Of a stretch of DNA of 5,363 nt, positions 1-5,363 are shown piece by piece (the stretch's first letter is position 1; every line of letters begins with the position of its first letter). Source of the DNA: Candidatus Rifleibacteriota bacterium (GTDB lineage: Bacteria > Riflebacteria > Ozemobacteria > Ozemobacterales > Ozemobacteraceae); contig JAKQQP010000250.1 of the NCBI GenBank assembly GCA_029564115.1, positions 1 through 5,363 of the forward strand, read 5' to 3'. The translations under genes and the position numbers were made by a program. The notes under the pieces are model-generated. The model did not search any database. It was not told where the DNA came from and saw only the letters and a program-made list of their open reading frames with translations.

Positions 1-1
1 A

Positions 2-415
2 AACGCCAATATCGCCCTTGTGGTCACGCCATCAGTAACCGGCAACGACGAGGTTTTCCTGGATATTCAGCCCACCATTTCGAGTGTTCTTGGCTACACC
101 GATCTTGGCGGCAATTCGACCCCCAACCTCAGCAACCGCAGTGCGCAAACCCAGGTTATCTGCAAAAATAATCACACGATCGTCATTGGCGGTATGATCA
201 AGACTGATAAGAGTGAAACAATCAGCAAAGTGCCGTTTCTCGGAGATCTGCCCGGTATTGGCAGGCTTTTTCAGAAAAAAACCAATCGCGAAATACGCAC
301 AGAGCTGATTATTTTTATCACACCGCACATCGTACACCGCGATGCCAACCGCTCCGCCAATCGGGAAAAGTCCGCGGGCTCATACAATTCGCCGCGCCTG
401 ACGCTGTCGCCGTGA
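2..415 (+). CDS. Secretin C-terminal fragment (GspD/PilQ family), 5' end outside the window
   Basis: This is the last 137 codons of an outer-membrane secretin, the ring-forming channel of type II secretion or type IV pilus machines. The frame is open from nt 2, so the GTG at 20 is internal and not the start. The family signature is clear. A beta-strand stretch (VTPSVTGNDEVFLDIQPTIS) leads into TQVICKNNHTIVIGGMI, an 11-residue gap after GGM, then the hallmark VPFLGDLPGIGRLF and the closing strand ELIIFITPHIV. After the secretin core only about 26 residues remain, rich in Arg, Ser and Asn. A long pilotin-binding S-domain like that of some GspD proteins is therefore absent. The N-terminal N-domains that would separate GspD from PilQ lie outside the window, so I give no symbol. 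A competence or phage-type secretin is also possible. The family call is secure and the system is not. A 70-bp gap with a hairpin separates it from the next gene. Confidence 0.93.
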   Translation, partial: NANIALVVTPSVTGNDEVFLDIQPTISSVLGYTDLGGNSTPNLSNRSAQTQVICKNNHTIVIGGMIKTDKSETISKVPFLGDLPGIGRLFQKKTNREIRTELIIFITPHIVHRDANRSANREKSAGSYNSPRLTLSP

Positions 416-421
416 AAATTA

Positions 422-443
422 ACTTGCAGGGAATTCTGCAAGT
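422..443 (+). terminator. Hairpin after the secretin gene, possible weak terminator
   Basis: ACTTGCAG (422-429) and CTGCAAGT (436-443) form a perfect 8-bp stem around a GGAATT loop, starting 7 bases after the secretin stop. The bases that follow (ATTTAG) make only a short T run and the stem is half A/T. It is therefore a weak intrinsic terminator at best, and could instead protect the mRNA end or act as a partial attenuator before the HEAT gene. No other hairpin of this quality was seen in the gap. Confidence 0.4.
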
Positions 444-452
444 ATTTAGAAT
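424..452 (+). promoter_or_regulatory. Weak candidate promoter for the HEAT/rhomboid pair
   Basis: TTGCAG (424-429, three of six to TTGACA) lies 17 bases before TAGAAT (447-452, five of six to TATAAT), which would start RNA near 459, about 27 bases before the TTG start codon. The -35 match is poor and the box overlaps the hairpin at 422-443. This is a suggestion only. Read-through from the secretin gene is an equally good explanation for expression downstream. Confidence 0.2.
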
Positions 453-476
453 AGCAGTAAATAAACCCGAATCGGC

Positions 477-480
477 AGGA
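477..480 (+). promoter_or_regulatory. Ribosome binding site that decides the TTG start of the HEAT gene
   Basis: AGGA at 477-480 sits five bases before TTG at 486. An in-frame TAA at 462 closes the frame upstream, and no ATG or GTG lies between it and 486. TTG is thus the only plausible start at this end. Confidence 0.65.
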
Positions 481-485
481 TACAA

Positions 486-2876
486 TTGACCGGGCCAACC
501 GCAGAAAGCGAGCTGATTGCTCAACTCAGATCTGACAAGCGCACTGTCAGAATTCAGGCTATTGTCAAACTTACCAGAGCCGGCCAGTCAGAGCAGGCAT
601 TGAAAGCTCTGGCACCCTTTGCCAGAAGCGACGATCGCGAAACGGCGTTTTTTGCTTCGCAGGCCATCAACAAAATTGAACAGAAAACCGGCCTGAAGCT
701 GCAGGAAATTTTAAACGAATCGACCCAGACCGGTGAAGCAGACCAGCAGAGCCTTTCGGCAAAAACCTTTCTCACCCCGGCTCAGGATAAGATTAGCGAA
801 CTGCTTGAGCTGATACGCACAACCCCTGAGAAAATACCGGGCGAAATTCTTCCGGCAGTCGGGGTTTTTCTGGGCCGCTACGGCAACATGAGCGATGCAC
901 AGTTTATTGAGCAGCAACTCATGACCGACAACTCAAATCTGGCTCTGCCGTTTATCAATGCAGCAGAAAATGTCGCCCAGCAGGTTCTACCGAGGGTTCT
1001 GCCGACTCTGCTCGCCAGTCGGGAACCCCTGGTTCGAAGCCGTGCCGTCAGTGCTCTGAGAAAAATTGACCCAGACGAAGCCGAACGCCACTTTTCTGAC
1101 CTTCTCGCATCACGCGACCCTGAAGACAGGCTTGCGGGCATCGGCATCGCGATTCTCTTTCCCTTTGACCGGGTCAAGGGCTATCTGCTCTCTATTTTGC
1201 CCGAAGAACAGGACCAGGAAGTTCTCGATGCCTGCCAGACAGTTCTGGCCTCAAACCCTGAGCTCGATACAGCACTGAGTGTTCTTGACAGCATCGATGC
1301 CGTACCGACTGAGCAGAAAAACCGTCTTTCGAAGGTATTCAAAACCATCTGCAAGGGCATCGGCATTGCCGGAATACTCCCGACAGAACAGGCCACCCCT
1401 GAAAATCTGGTTAAAATCTGGAAACAGCAACGGTTGCAGAGCTTTCTCTACGATCTTGAAATTCAGCTCGCCTGTGCTGATACTGGCAAAAAGAAGGCGA
1501 TTGTCGAATGGATACAGAAAAACCGGCAGCACCCGAGAGTTGTCGAACTGATCGAGCGACTCGGTCGCAACCCGCAAACTGAAGATGTTTATCGCCAGTT
1601 ATCGGCACAAACAAAAGATAAGACGCCAGAGAAAGCACAGGCAGTCAAGTCAGTCACATCTAATGGGCAGGTCCCTGAAGGCGACAATGAAAAAATTGCA
1701 TTGCTGAAAACCATCGAGATCGATTCTTTTGCAGAAAACCGCAGCTGGATCCTGCACGAGGCGGCAGGCGGAACTTCAAAGGTTCGAACAGAAGCCTTAA
1801 ACACGCTTTTGAGAATAAGACCCGACGTCAAAATGAAAGATCTGGCAAGGTCGGCTCTCGATGCGGATGACATAGAAGTAAGAATCGCCGGCTTCAAGAT
1901 GCTTGAGCGGTATGAACCAGACTATCTGAAAGACAAAATTACCGGCCTGCTGCTCGAAAGTGACCCGAACCTCAGAGTCAGAGCAGTAAGGTTTGGTCTG
2001 AAGTTTGAAGAGAAGGCATCGATAGAAGCGCTGCAAAAGCTTCTCAGCGCATCTGAGCAGAATGTCAGGTCGAATGCAATCAGTTGTCTGGCATTGTGCC
2101 CGTTCAACCTGGTTTTTAAAATGCTCATGAATCAGCTCGATCGCGAAGATCACCCGGTTATTGCGAAACAGATATGCAGTATTCTGCTGAGCAACCCGGC
2201 AAAATCCGTTCTCAAGGGCCTCGATAATATCACGAGAACATCCAATCCGGCAGTTTCAATGGTTATCTCACAGGCCAGAAATGACCTGTTTGAGATTGTC
2301 TCGCAGATGCCGGCGCCTTCAGAACCCGAACAGCCTGAAAAGCGGGAAGAGCTGGCCGAAAAGCCTTATTCAGTCGGCAAGGTCAGAGAAATCGCAAGAA
2401 AAAATCAGAGCTGGAAACCCTCTTACAAGGCAGATGCAAGGGCTGCCTCTGACGAACAGAAAGAAGCGGTCAACTGGCAGTTGATAGTTTCCGGAGTTGT
2501 GGTGCTGGTTTTTCTGGCCATGCTGCCGATCATGCTGCTTTCAGAGAAAGAAGCGCCCGAACCACGACGCCAGCCTCAACAGGACTACCGTGTCAATGAG
2601 AGAGTCAAACCAGTTCAATCAAGTGTTCCGGTCAAGTTTCGCATGAACAGAGCCTGCTCTCTGAGCGGCAAAGTTGAAAAAATTGTTTCAGACACCAGCC
2701 TGGTCATGGTTCACGAGAACACTCAGCTGATGGTTAAATTTGAAACACCTGAAGCCAAGCCCTTCAAGCAGGGCGATGACATAACCGTAACCGTCGTTCC
2801 TTACCGGGTCAATCCGAACGGAATCATTCTTTCGCGCGGTCAGAAAATCACAGCAACAGCCGGAGAAAAACAATGA
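486..2876 (+). CDS. HEAT-repeat protein with a C-terminal membrane anchor and beta-rich tail domain
   Basis: This 796-residue protein starts at TTG, with AGGA five bases upstream and an in-frame stop at 462. There is no signal peptide, so the long N-terminal part should be cytoplasmic. Paired amphipathic helices of HEAT type are visible at about residues 8-65, 168-260 and 420-600, with repeated patterns such as VRSRAVSALRKI, VRIAGFKMLERY and VRVRAVRFGLKF. HEAT arrays bind other proteins and have no catalytic residues. A hydrophilic K/T/Q-rich linker lies at about 370-405 and a charged P/E-rich stretch at about 605-630. One hydrophobic segment spans about 666-685 (LIVSGVVVLVFLAMLPIMLL). It is followed by a Pro/Arg linker and a final beta-rich domain (about 715-796), possibly OB-like, which would be extracytoplasmic if the N-terminus is inside. 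The stop overlaps the next start (ATGA), so the two products are probably made together. No specific family name is recognised. A role as scaffold for a membrane complex, perhaps the neighbouring secretin system, is inference. Confidence 0.9.
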   Translation: MTGPTAESELIAQLRSDKRTVRIQAIVKLTRAGQSEQALKALAPFARSDDRETAFFASQAINKIEQKTGLKLQEILNESTQTGEADQQSLSAKTFLTPAQDKISELLELIRTTPEKIPGEILPAVGVFLGRYGNMSDAQFIEQQLMTDNSNLALPFINAAENVAQQVLPRVLPTLLASREPLVRSRAVSALRKIDPDEAERHFSDLLASRDPEDRLAGIGIAILFPFDRVKGYLLSILPEEQDQEVLDACQTVLASNPELDTALSVLDSIDAVPTEQKNRLSKVFKTICKGIGIAGILPTEQATPENLVKIWKQQRLQSFLYDLEIQLACADTGKKKAIVEWIQKNRQHPRVVELIERLGRNPQTEDVYRQLSAQTKDKTPEKAQAVKSVTSNGQVPEGDNEKIALLKTIEIDSFAENRSWILHEAAGGTSKVRTEALNTLLRIRPDVKMKDLARSALDADDIEVRIAGFKMLERYEPDYLKDKITGLLLESDPNLRVRAVRFGLKFEEKASIEALQKLLSASEQNVRSNAISCLALCPFNLVFKMLMNQLDREDHPVIAKQICSILLSNPAKSVLKGLDNITRTSNPAVSMVISQARNDLFEIVSQMPAPSEPEQPEKREELAEKPYSVGKVREIARKNQSWKPSYKADARAASDEQKEAVNWQLIVSGVVVLVFLAMLPIMLLSEKEAPEPRRQPQQDYRVNERVKPVQSSVPVKFRMNRACSLSGKVEKIVSDTSLVMVHENTQLMVKFETPEAKPFKQGDDITVTVVPYRVNPNGIILSRGQKITATAGEKQ
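2862..2865 (+). promoter_or_regulatory. Ribosome binding site for the rhomboid-like gene
   Basis: GGAG at 2862-2865 lies seven bases before the ATG at 2873, inside the end of the HEAT gene. Together with the ATGA overlap it supports 2873 as the start and translational coupling to the upstream gene. The nearby ATG at 2878 is in another frame. Confidence 0.7.
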
Positions 2877-3691
2877 AATGGCTTGACCGACTTGAAAAAC
2901 GCTACCCGCACTGGGGTCTCGAAGGGCTTATCCGCTATATATCCTTCCTGATGCTGACGGTATTTTTTCTCAATCAGAGCGACATGCTGCCATATCACAT
3001 GCTGTATCTGCACCGCGACGCCATACTTTCGGGCCAGATATGGCGACTTTTCACTTTTCTGCTGATACCGGCAAGCACGAATTTTCTTTTTCTGATTTTT
3101 GAACTGTCGATTCTGGTTATGTGCGCCGATGGCCTCGAAGCGCGGTGGGGCACATTCAGGCTGACGGCCTATTATCTTACCGGAGCAATTCTGACAATAA
3201 TCGGAGCCATGATTGTTCCGGGCGTGCAGTTCGGCAGCTATTTCATCTACCTCAGCCTTTTTCTGGGTTTTGCCACCCTCTACCCCGACTATGAAATTCT
3301 TTTTATGTTTATTCTGCCGGTAAAAATGAAATATCTGGCACTGCTATCCGGGGGCATGATGCTTTTTCAGCTGGCCTTTGCAGCATGGCCTATAAAAATT
3401 GCCATCGGGCTGGCCCTCGGAAATTATCTTCTGTTCTTCTCGGGCGAAGCCATAGCAGCTGCCAGAAGCAATCGTGCCCAGAGCATCAGAATGAATGAAT
3501 TTGCCAGGGCATCTTCACGGCAGACTGATTTTCGTCATCAATGCAGCATCTGCGGCAAAACCGACGTATCTGACCCTGACCTGCAGTTTCGCTACTGTAC
3601 CTGCCCCAAATGTGGCCCTGACGGAGTCGCCTTCTGCCTCGATCACCTCAGGCAGCATAAAGAAAATCAGGATTCCGCTGGCAATTCTTAG
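2873..3691 (+). CDS. Rhomboid-like membrane protein, probably proteolytically inactive, with a Cys/His-rich tail
   Basis: This 272-residue polytopic membrane protein starts inside the previous stop. Hydrophobic segments lie at about 20-35, 58-84, 97-116, 122-138, 141-158 and 160-190. The rhomboid fold is suggested by GQIWRLFTF (54-62), matching the conserved Trp-Arg before TM2, by a GLEARWG turn (87-93), and by the spacing of later segments. Rhomboid proteases need a Ser in GxSG (TM4) and a His (TM6). Here TM4 reads FGSYFIYLSLFLGF with no GxSG, the TM6 region reads WPIKIAIGLALG with no His, and the TM2 His/Asn positions are also replaced. I therefore expect a pseudoprotease, like derlins or iRhoms, that binds membrane proteins rather than cutting them. 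From memory, similar proteins in Clostridia are annotated as rhomboid proteases and also end in a Cys motif; this was not checked. The cytoplasmic-side tail (about 220-262) carries C224, C227, C242, C244, C247, C255, H258 and H262, a likely zinc site. Substrate and partners are unknown; the coupled HEAT protein is the obvious candidate partner. Confidence 0.85.
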   Translation: MKWLDRLEKRYPHWGLEGLIRYISFLMLTVFFLNQSDMLPYHMLYLHRDAILSGQIWRLFTFLLIPASTNFLFLIFELSILVMCADGLEARWGTFRLTAYYLTGAILTIIGAMIVPGVQFGSYFIYLSLFLGFATLYPDYEILFMFILPVKMKYLALLSGGMMLFQLAFAAWPIKIAIGLALGNYLLFFSGEAIAAARSNRAQSIRMNEFARASSRQTDFRHQCSICGKTDVSDPDLQFRYCTCPKCGPDGVAFCLDHLRQHKENQDSAGNS

Positions 3692-3742
3692 ATCAGCATT
3701 GAATCAATATTTAGTCGGCTGCATTCAGATGAAATTCTCTTC

Positions 3743-3771
3743 TTTACAGGCTGAGCAGCTTAATTTATCAT
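3743..3771 (+). promoter_or_regulatory. Sigma70-like promoter directly before the lipoprotein gene
   Basis: TTTACA (3743-3748, five of six to TTGACA) and TATCAT (3766-3771, five of six to TATAAT) are separated by exactly 17 bases, the optimal spacing. RNA would start six to eight bases after the -10 box, at 3777-3779, which is the ATG itself (3778). The 86-bp gap shows no convincing terminator for the rhomboid-like gene and no other promoter as good. The match is by eye against the E. coli consensus; this organism's sigma factor preferences are unknown. Confidence 0.5.
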
Positions 3772-3777
3772 GTCACA

Positions 3778-5363
3778 ATGAAGTGGTTGCAAAATCGCCT
3801 GTCAATTCTGGGCATAATGCTTATTTTTATCGCCGCCGGGTGTAGCCTGATCCCTGGCAGCAACAGTTATTCCACGCCAGACGCATCTGAGATTCAGCAG
3901 AAACTGATCTTTAGCCGGTATGTTGAACCCGAGTCTGAAGTCGATTTTTCGTCAGGCAGTTTTTTGATGCGTATCCCCAAAGGCGCTGTCGAAAAAAGCA
4001 TTCTGCTGCAGATAAAAAAAACACCGGTAAATTTTACCAGCCTTGGCCTGGAAGAGAATTTCGTTCAGATTTCTGATCTTTACAGTCTTCTGGTTCCCGA
4101 AGATGCAAGACTTCTCAGGATGCCAGCGACAATAAGCTTTGCAGTTCCCCTCTCTATTGAAGACAATACGCTTTTCGTCGCCGAAAAAAACTCCGGAGAA
4201 TGGCGTTTTTTACCCTTTTCCAGTTCCGGTTCACAAATCAGCATCGTTTTTGGAGAGTTTTCCGAGTTCGTGGTGCTCAAAAAGAAAGCTCTGCAGACTG
4301 AAACCGACGATATTTTTCCGGAATTGCGCATTGTTCCTGAAGAAATAATAATTGAAAAAGGTCGTTTTGCTTCCGAGAGCATCAAAATCGAGATACTGTG
4401 CCATGAAAATGGTTCTTCTAAATTTTTACCGGGAGACAGGCAGATCGAAATATCTGCTCCTGAGCAGTTTGAACTGGCTTTCATCAACAGTGACGAGTTG
4501 ATTTCTACCCGTAAATCTTCTTCTCTACCGCACCGGATGCTGATAGATCTTCATGATGCAGAACTGGTCGAGAAAAGCGAAGATTCTTCCAGGACCAGCT
4601 ACCGGCTCGAAATTTCACTGAAAGAACAGGACAAAGATAAATTTCCGGAGTTTATGAAGATTACCGCCGGAATAAAAGATGAGAACGGTATAGTTCGCTC
4701 AGTTCAGAAAACCATCGCCAAAAAATACGTTATTTCAGACCCGGACGGAACATCGACAACAACTCAAACATCTACTTCAACGGGGACTTCGACACAAACA
4801 CCGACTGAAACGCAAACACAGACTTCGACCGGAACTTCGACACAGACACCCACCGAAACGCAGACACAGACTTCGACTGGAACTTCGACACAGACACCCA
4901 CCGAAACGCAGACGCAGACTTCGACCGGAACTTCGACACAAACACCCACCGAAACGCAGACACAGACTTCGACCGGAACTTCGACACAGACACCCACCGA
5001 AACGCAGACGCAGACTTCGACCGGAACTTCGACGCAAACGCCCACTGAAACGCAGACGCAGACTTCAACAGTTACTGCCACAGAAGTTTTTACAAAAATA
5101 ACAGAAGTCAGTCCGGCAGCCGGAAGTGGAATAAAAGTTAACAACTCCTGGACCATCAAATTTGACCAGACGATGAACAGGCAGAAAGCCGAAGCTGCAA
5201 CAACTCTGCAGCCAACACACGTCCCTGGCATGGCTTTTCAGTGGTCAGACAGTGATCGTTCAATGACGGTAGTTCCTTCCGGGGAGCTTGCTTTTGCAAC
5301 AACCTATCTGCTAAAAGTGGCCAGCACGGCTGAAAGCACTTCTGGAAATCGTCTGCAGGAAGA
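3778..5363 (+). CDS. Large lipoprotein with ZU5-like domain, Thr-rich repeats and Big_5 Ig-like domain, 3' end outside the window
   Basis: The frame is open from ATG 3778 to the window edge (528 codons, no stop), so this is an N-terminal part. An in-frame TGA at 3730 and the lack of any ATG, GTG or TTG in between fix the start. No Shine-Dalgarno is visible. Residues 1-22 are a lipoprotein signal: MKWLQNR, a hydrophobic core, then IAAGC with Cys22 as the lipidated residue. Ser at +2 would favour the outer membrane under the E. coli Lol rule, which may not apply here. Residues about 57-170 resemble a ZU5-like domain: IPKGAV near 66-71, YSLLVPEDARLLRMPATISF in the middle, closing FSEFVVL at 161-167. 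Residues about 183-320 look like another beta-sandwich, family unknown. Residues 325-436 are a Thr-alternating linker with six 16-residue repeats. Residues about 441-528 match Big_5 (SbsA-type Ig): SPAAGSGIKVNN, FDQTMN, MTVVPSGELAFATTYLLKV, SGNRL. I expect a periplasmic or surface-exposed structural or adhesive protein. The gene looks more A/T-rich than the HEAT gene in lines sampled by eye. Confidence 0.88.
   Translation, partial: MKWLQNRLSILGIMLIFIAAGCSLIPGSNSYSTPDASEIQQKLIFSRYVEPESEVDFSSGSFLMRIPKGAVEKSILLQIKKTPVNFTSLGLEENFVQISDLYSLLVPEDARLLRMPATISFAVPLSIEDNTLFVAEKNSGEWRFLPFSSSGSQISIVFGEFSEFVVLKKKALQTETDDIFPELRIVPEEIIIEKGRFASESIKIEILCHENGSSKFLPGDRQIEISAPEQFELAFINSDELISTRKSSSLPHRMLIDLHDAELVEKSEDSSRTSYRLEISLKEQDKDKFPEFMKITAGIKDENGIVRSVQKTIAKKYVISDPDGTSTTTQTSTSTGTSTQTPTETQTQTSTGTSTQTPTETQTQTSTGTSTQTPTETQTQTSTGTSTQTPTETQTQTSTGTSTQTPTETQTQTSTGTSTQTPTETQTQTSTVTATEVFTKITEVSPAAGSGIKVNNSWTIKFDQTMNRQKAEAATTLQPTHVPGMAFQWSDSDRSMTVVPSGELAFATTYLLKVASTAESTSGNRLQE
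4774..5061 (+). repeat. Six tandem 48-bp repeats encoding a 16-residue Thr-rich unit
   Basis: Six head-to-tail 48-bp copies start at 4774, 4822, 4870, 4918, 4966 and 5014. Each encodes TSTGTSTQTPTETQTQ with no amino-acid difference (residues 333-428). Ten of the 48 positions vary between copies, all at third codon positions. Copies 2 and 4 differ at one base, as do copies 3 and 5, suggesting that a 96-bp pair (4822-4917) was duplicated to 4918-5013. Copy 1 is the most diverged. The flanks (325-332 and 429-436) keep the same Thr-X pattern with other residues. Such Thr/Pro/Glu-rich tracts usually act as extended, often glycosylated, stalks between surface domains. Confidence 0.95.

Noticed and set aside
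481..486. TACAAT as a -10 box at the start of the HEAT gene
   Set aside because: It matches TATAAT at five of six bases, but no -35-like sequence lies about 17 bases upstream, and RNA would begin inside the coding region.
878..1177. Several - strand and alternate-frame open frames of 60-120 codons within the HEAT gene
   Set aside because: They fall wholly inside a 796-codon gene with clear HEAT periodicity, and their Ser/Arg/Leu-rich translations are typical of shadows.
3698..3708. Short palindrome ATTGAATCAAT after the rhomboid-like gene
   Set aside because: Five-base arms around one base cannot form a hairpin terminator. An operator is possible, but a palindrome this short is common by chance, and it lies well upstream of the -35 box.
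3699..3727. TTGAAT and CATTCA as an alternative promoter for the lipoprotein gene
   Set aside because: The spacing is acceptable, but the -10 match is poor compared with TTTACA-N17-TATCAT further downstream.
3495..3845. Second + strand open frame overlapping the end of the rhomboid-like gene and the start of the lipoprotein gene
   Set aside because: It is a frame shadow of the Cys-rich tail and of the signal peptide region. The translation has no recognisable pattern, and both overlapping genes have strong support.
4080..4487. Open frame of 135 codons on the - strand inside the lipoprotein gene
   Set aside because: It lies entirely opposite a supported coding sequence, has a Ser-rich translation with no domain pattern, and no promoter or ribosome site was seen.
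4764..5231. Open frame of 155 codons on the - strand encoding Val/Cys/Glu-rich repeats across the 48-bp array
   Set aside because: It exists because the repeat unit contains no stop on the opposite strand. Third codon positions coincide in the two frames, so the synonymous variation alone does not decide between them. The + frame is favoured because it continues from a lipoprotein signal into a recognisable Big_5 domain, while the - frame has no domain, no ribosome site seen, and an unlikely composition.
1..5363. Mobile elements, CRISPR arrays, tRNA or rRNA genes, defence or toxin systems
   Set aside because: No transposase, integrase, spaced short repeats, cloverleaf or rRNA-like sequence, or nuclease/toxin motifs were found. 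The only tandem repeat is coding and has no spacers.

Overview
The window holds four genes, all on the + strand, and both ends cut through a gene. It looks like chromosomal DNA of a two-membrane (Gram-negative-type) bacterium. The evidence is an outer-membrane secretin at the left edge and a long lipoprotein with a type II signal peptide at the right edge. Base composition is near 50% GC by eye. The gene mix would suit an uncultivated phylum such as Candidatus Riflebacteria, but that is a low-confidence impression and not something the sequence proves.

Layout: (1) nt 2-415 is the C-terminal end of a type II secretion / type IV pilus secretin, followed by an 8-bp hairpin in a 70-bp gap. (2) nt 486-2876 is a 796-residue HEAT-repeat protein that starts at TTG. 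It has one membrane segment near the C-terminus and a small beta-rich tail domain. (3) nt 2873-3691 overlaps gene 2 by ATGA and encodes a rhomboid-like membrane protein. It lacks the recognisable catalytic Ser/His motifs and ends in a Cys/His cluster that probably binds zinc. (4) After an 86-bp gap with a good sigma70-like promoter, nt 3778 to the window end encodes a lipoprotein. In order it has a lipobox, a ZU5-like domain, a probable beta domain, a Thr-alternating repeat (six perfect 16-residue copies) and a Big_5-type Ig-like domain. This gene has no stop before the window ends.

Genes 2 and 3 are very probably co-translated and may form a membrane-associated module: a cytoplasmic HEAT scaffold anchored by a tail segment, plus a pseudoprotease-like membrane partner. 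Whether they serve the upstream secretin system is inference from adjacency only. Gene 4 looks like a separate transcription unit. Its promoter would place the RNA start at or within one base of the ATG, and no Shine-Dalgarno is visible, so it may be translated from a leaderless mRNA.

No RNA genes, mobile elements, CRISPR arrays or defence genes were seen. The points most worth follow-up are the HEAT/pseudo-rhomboid pair, the possible leaderless lipoprotein, and the strict Thr-at-every-second-residue repeat.
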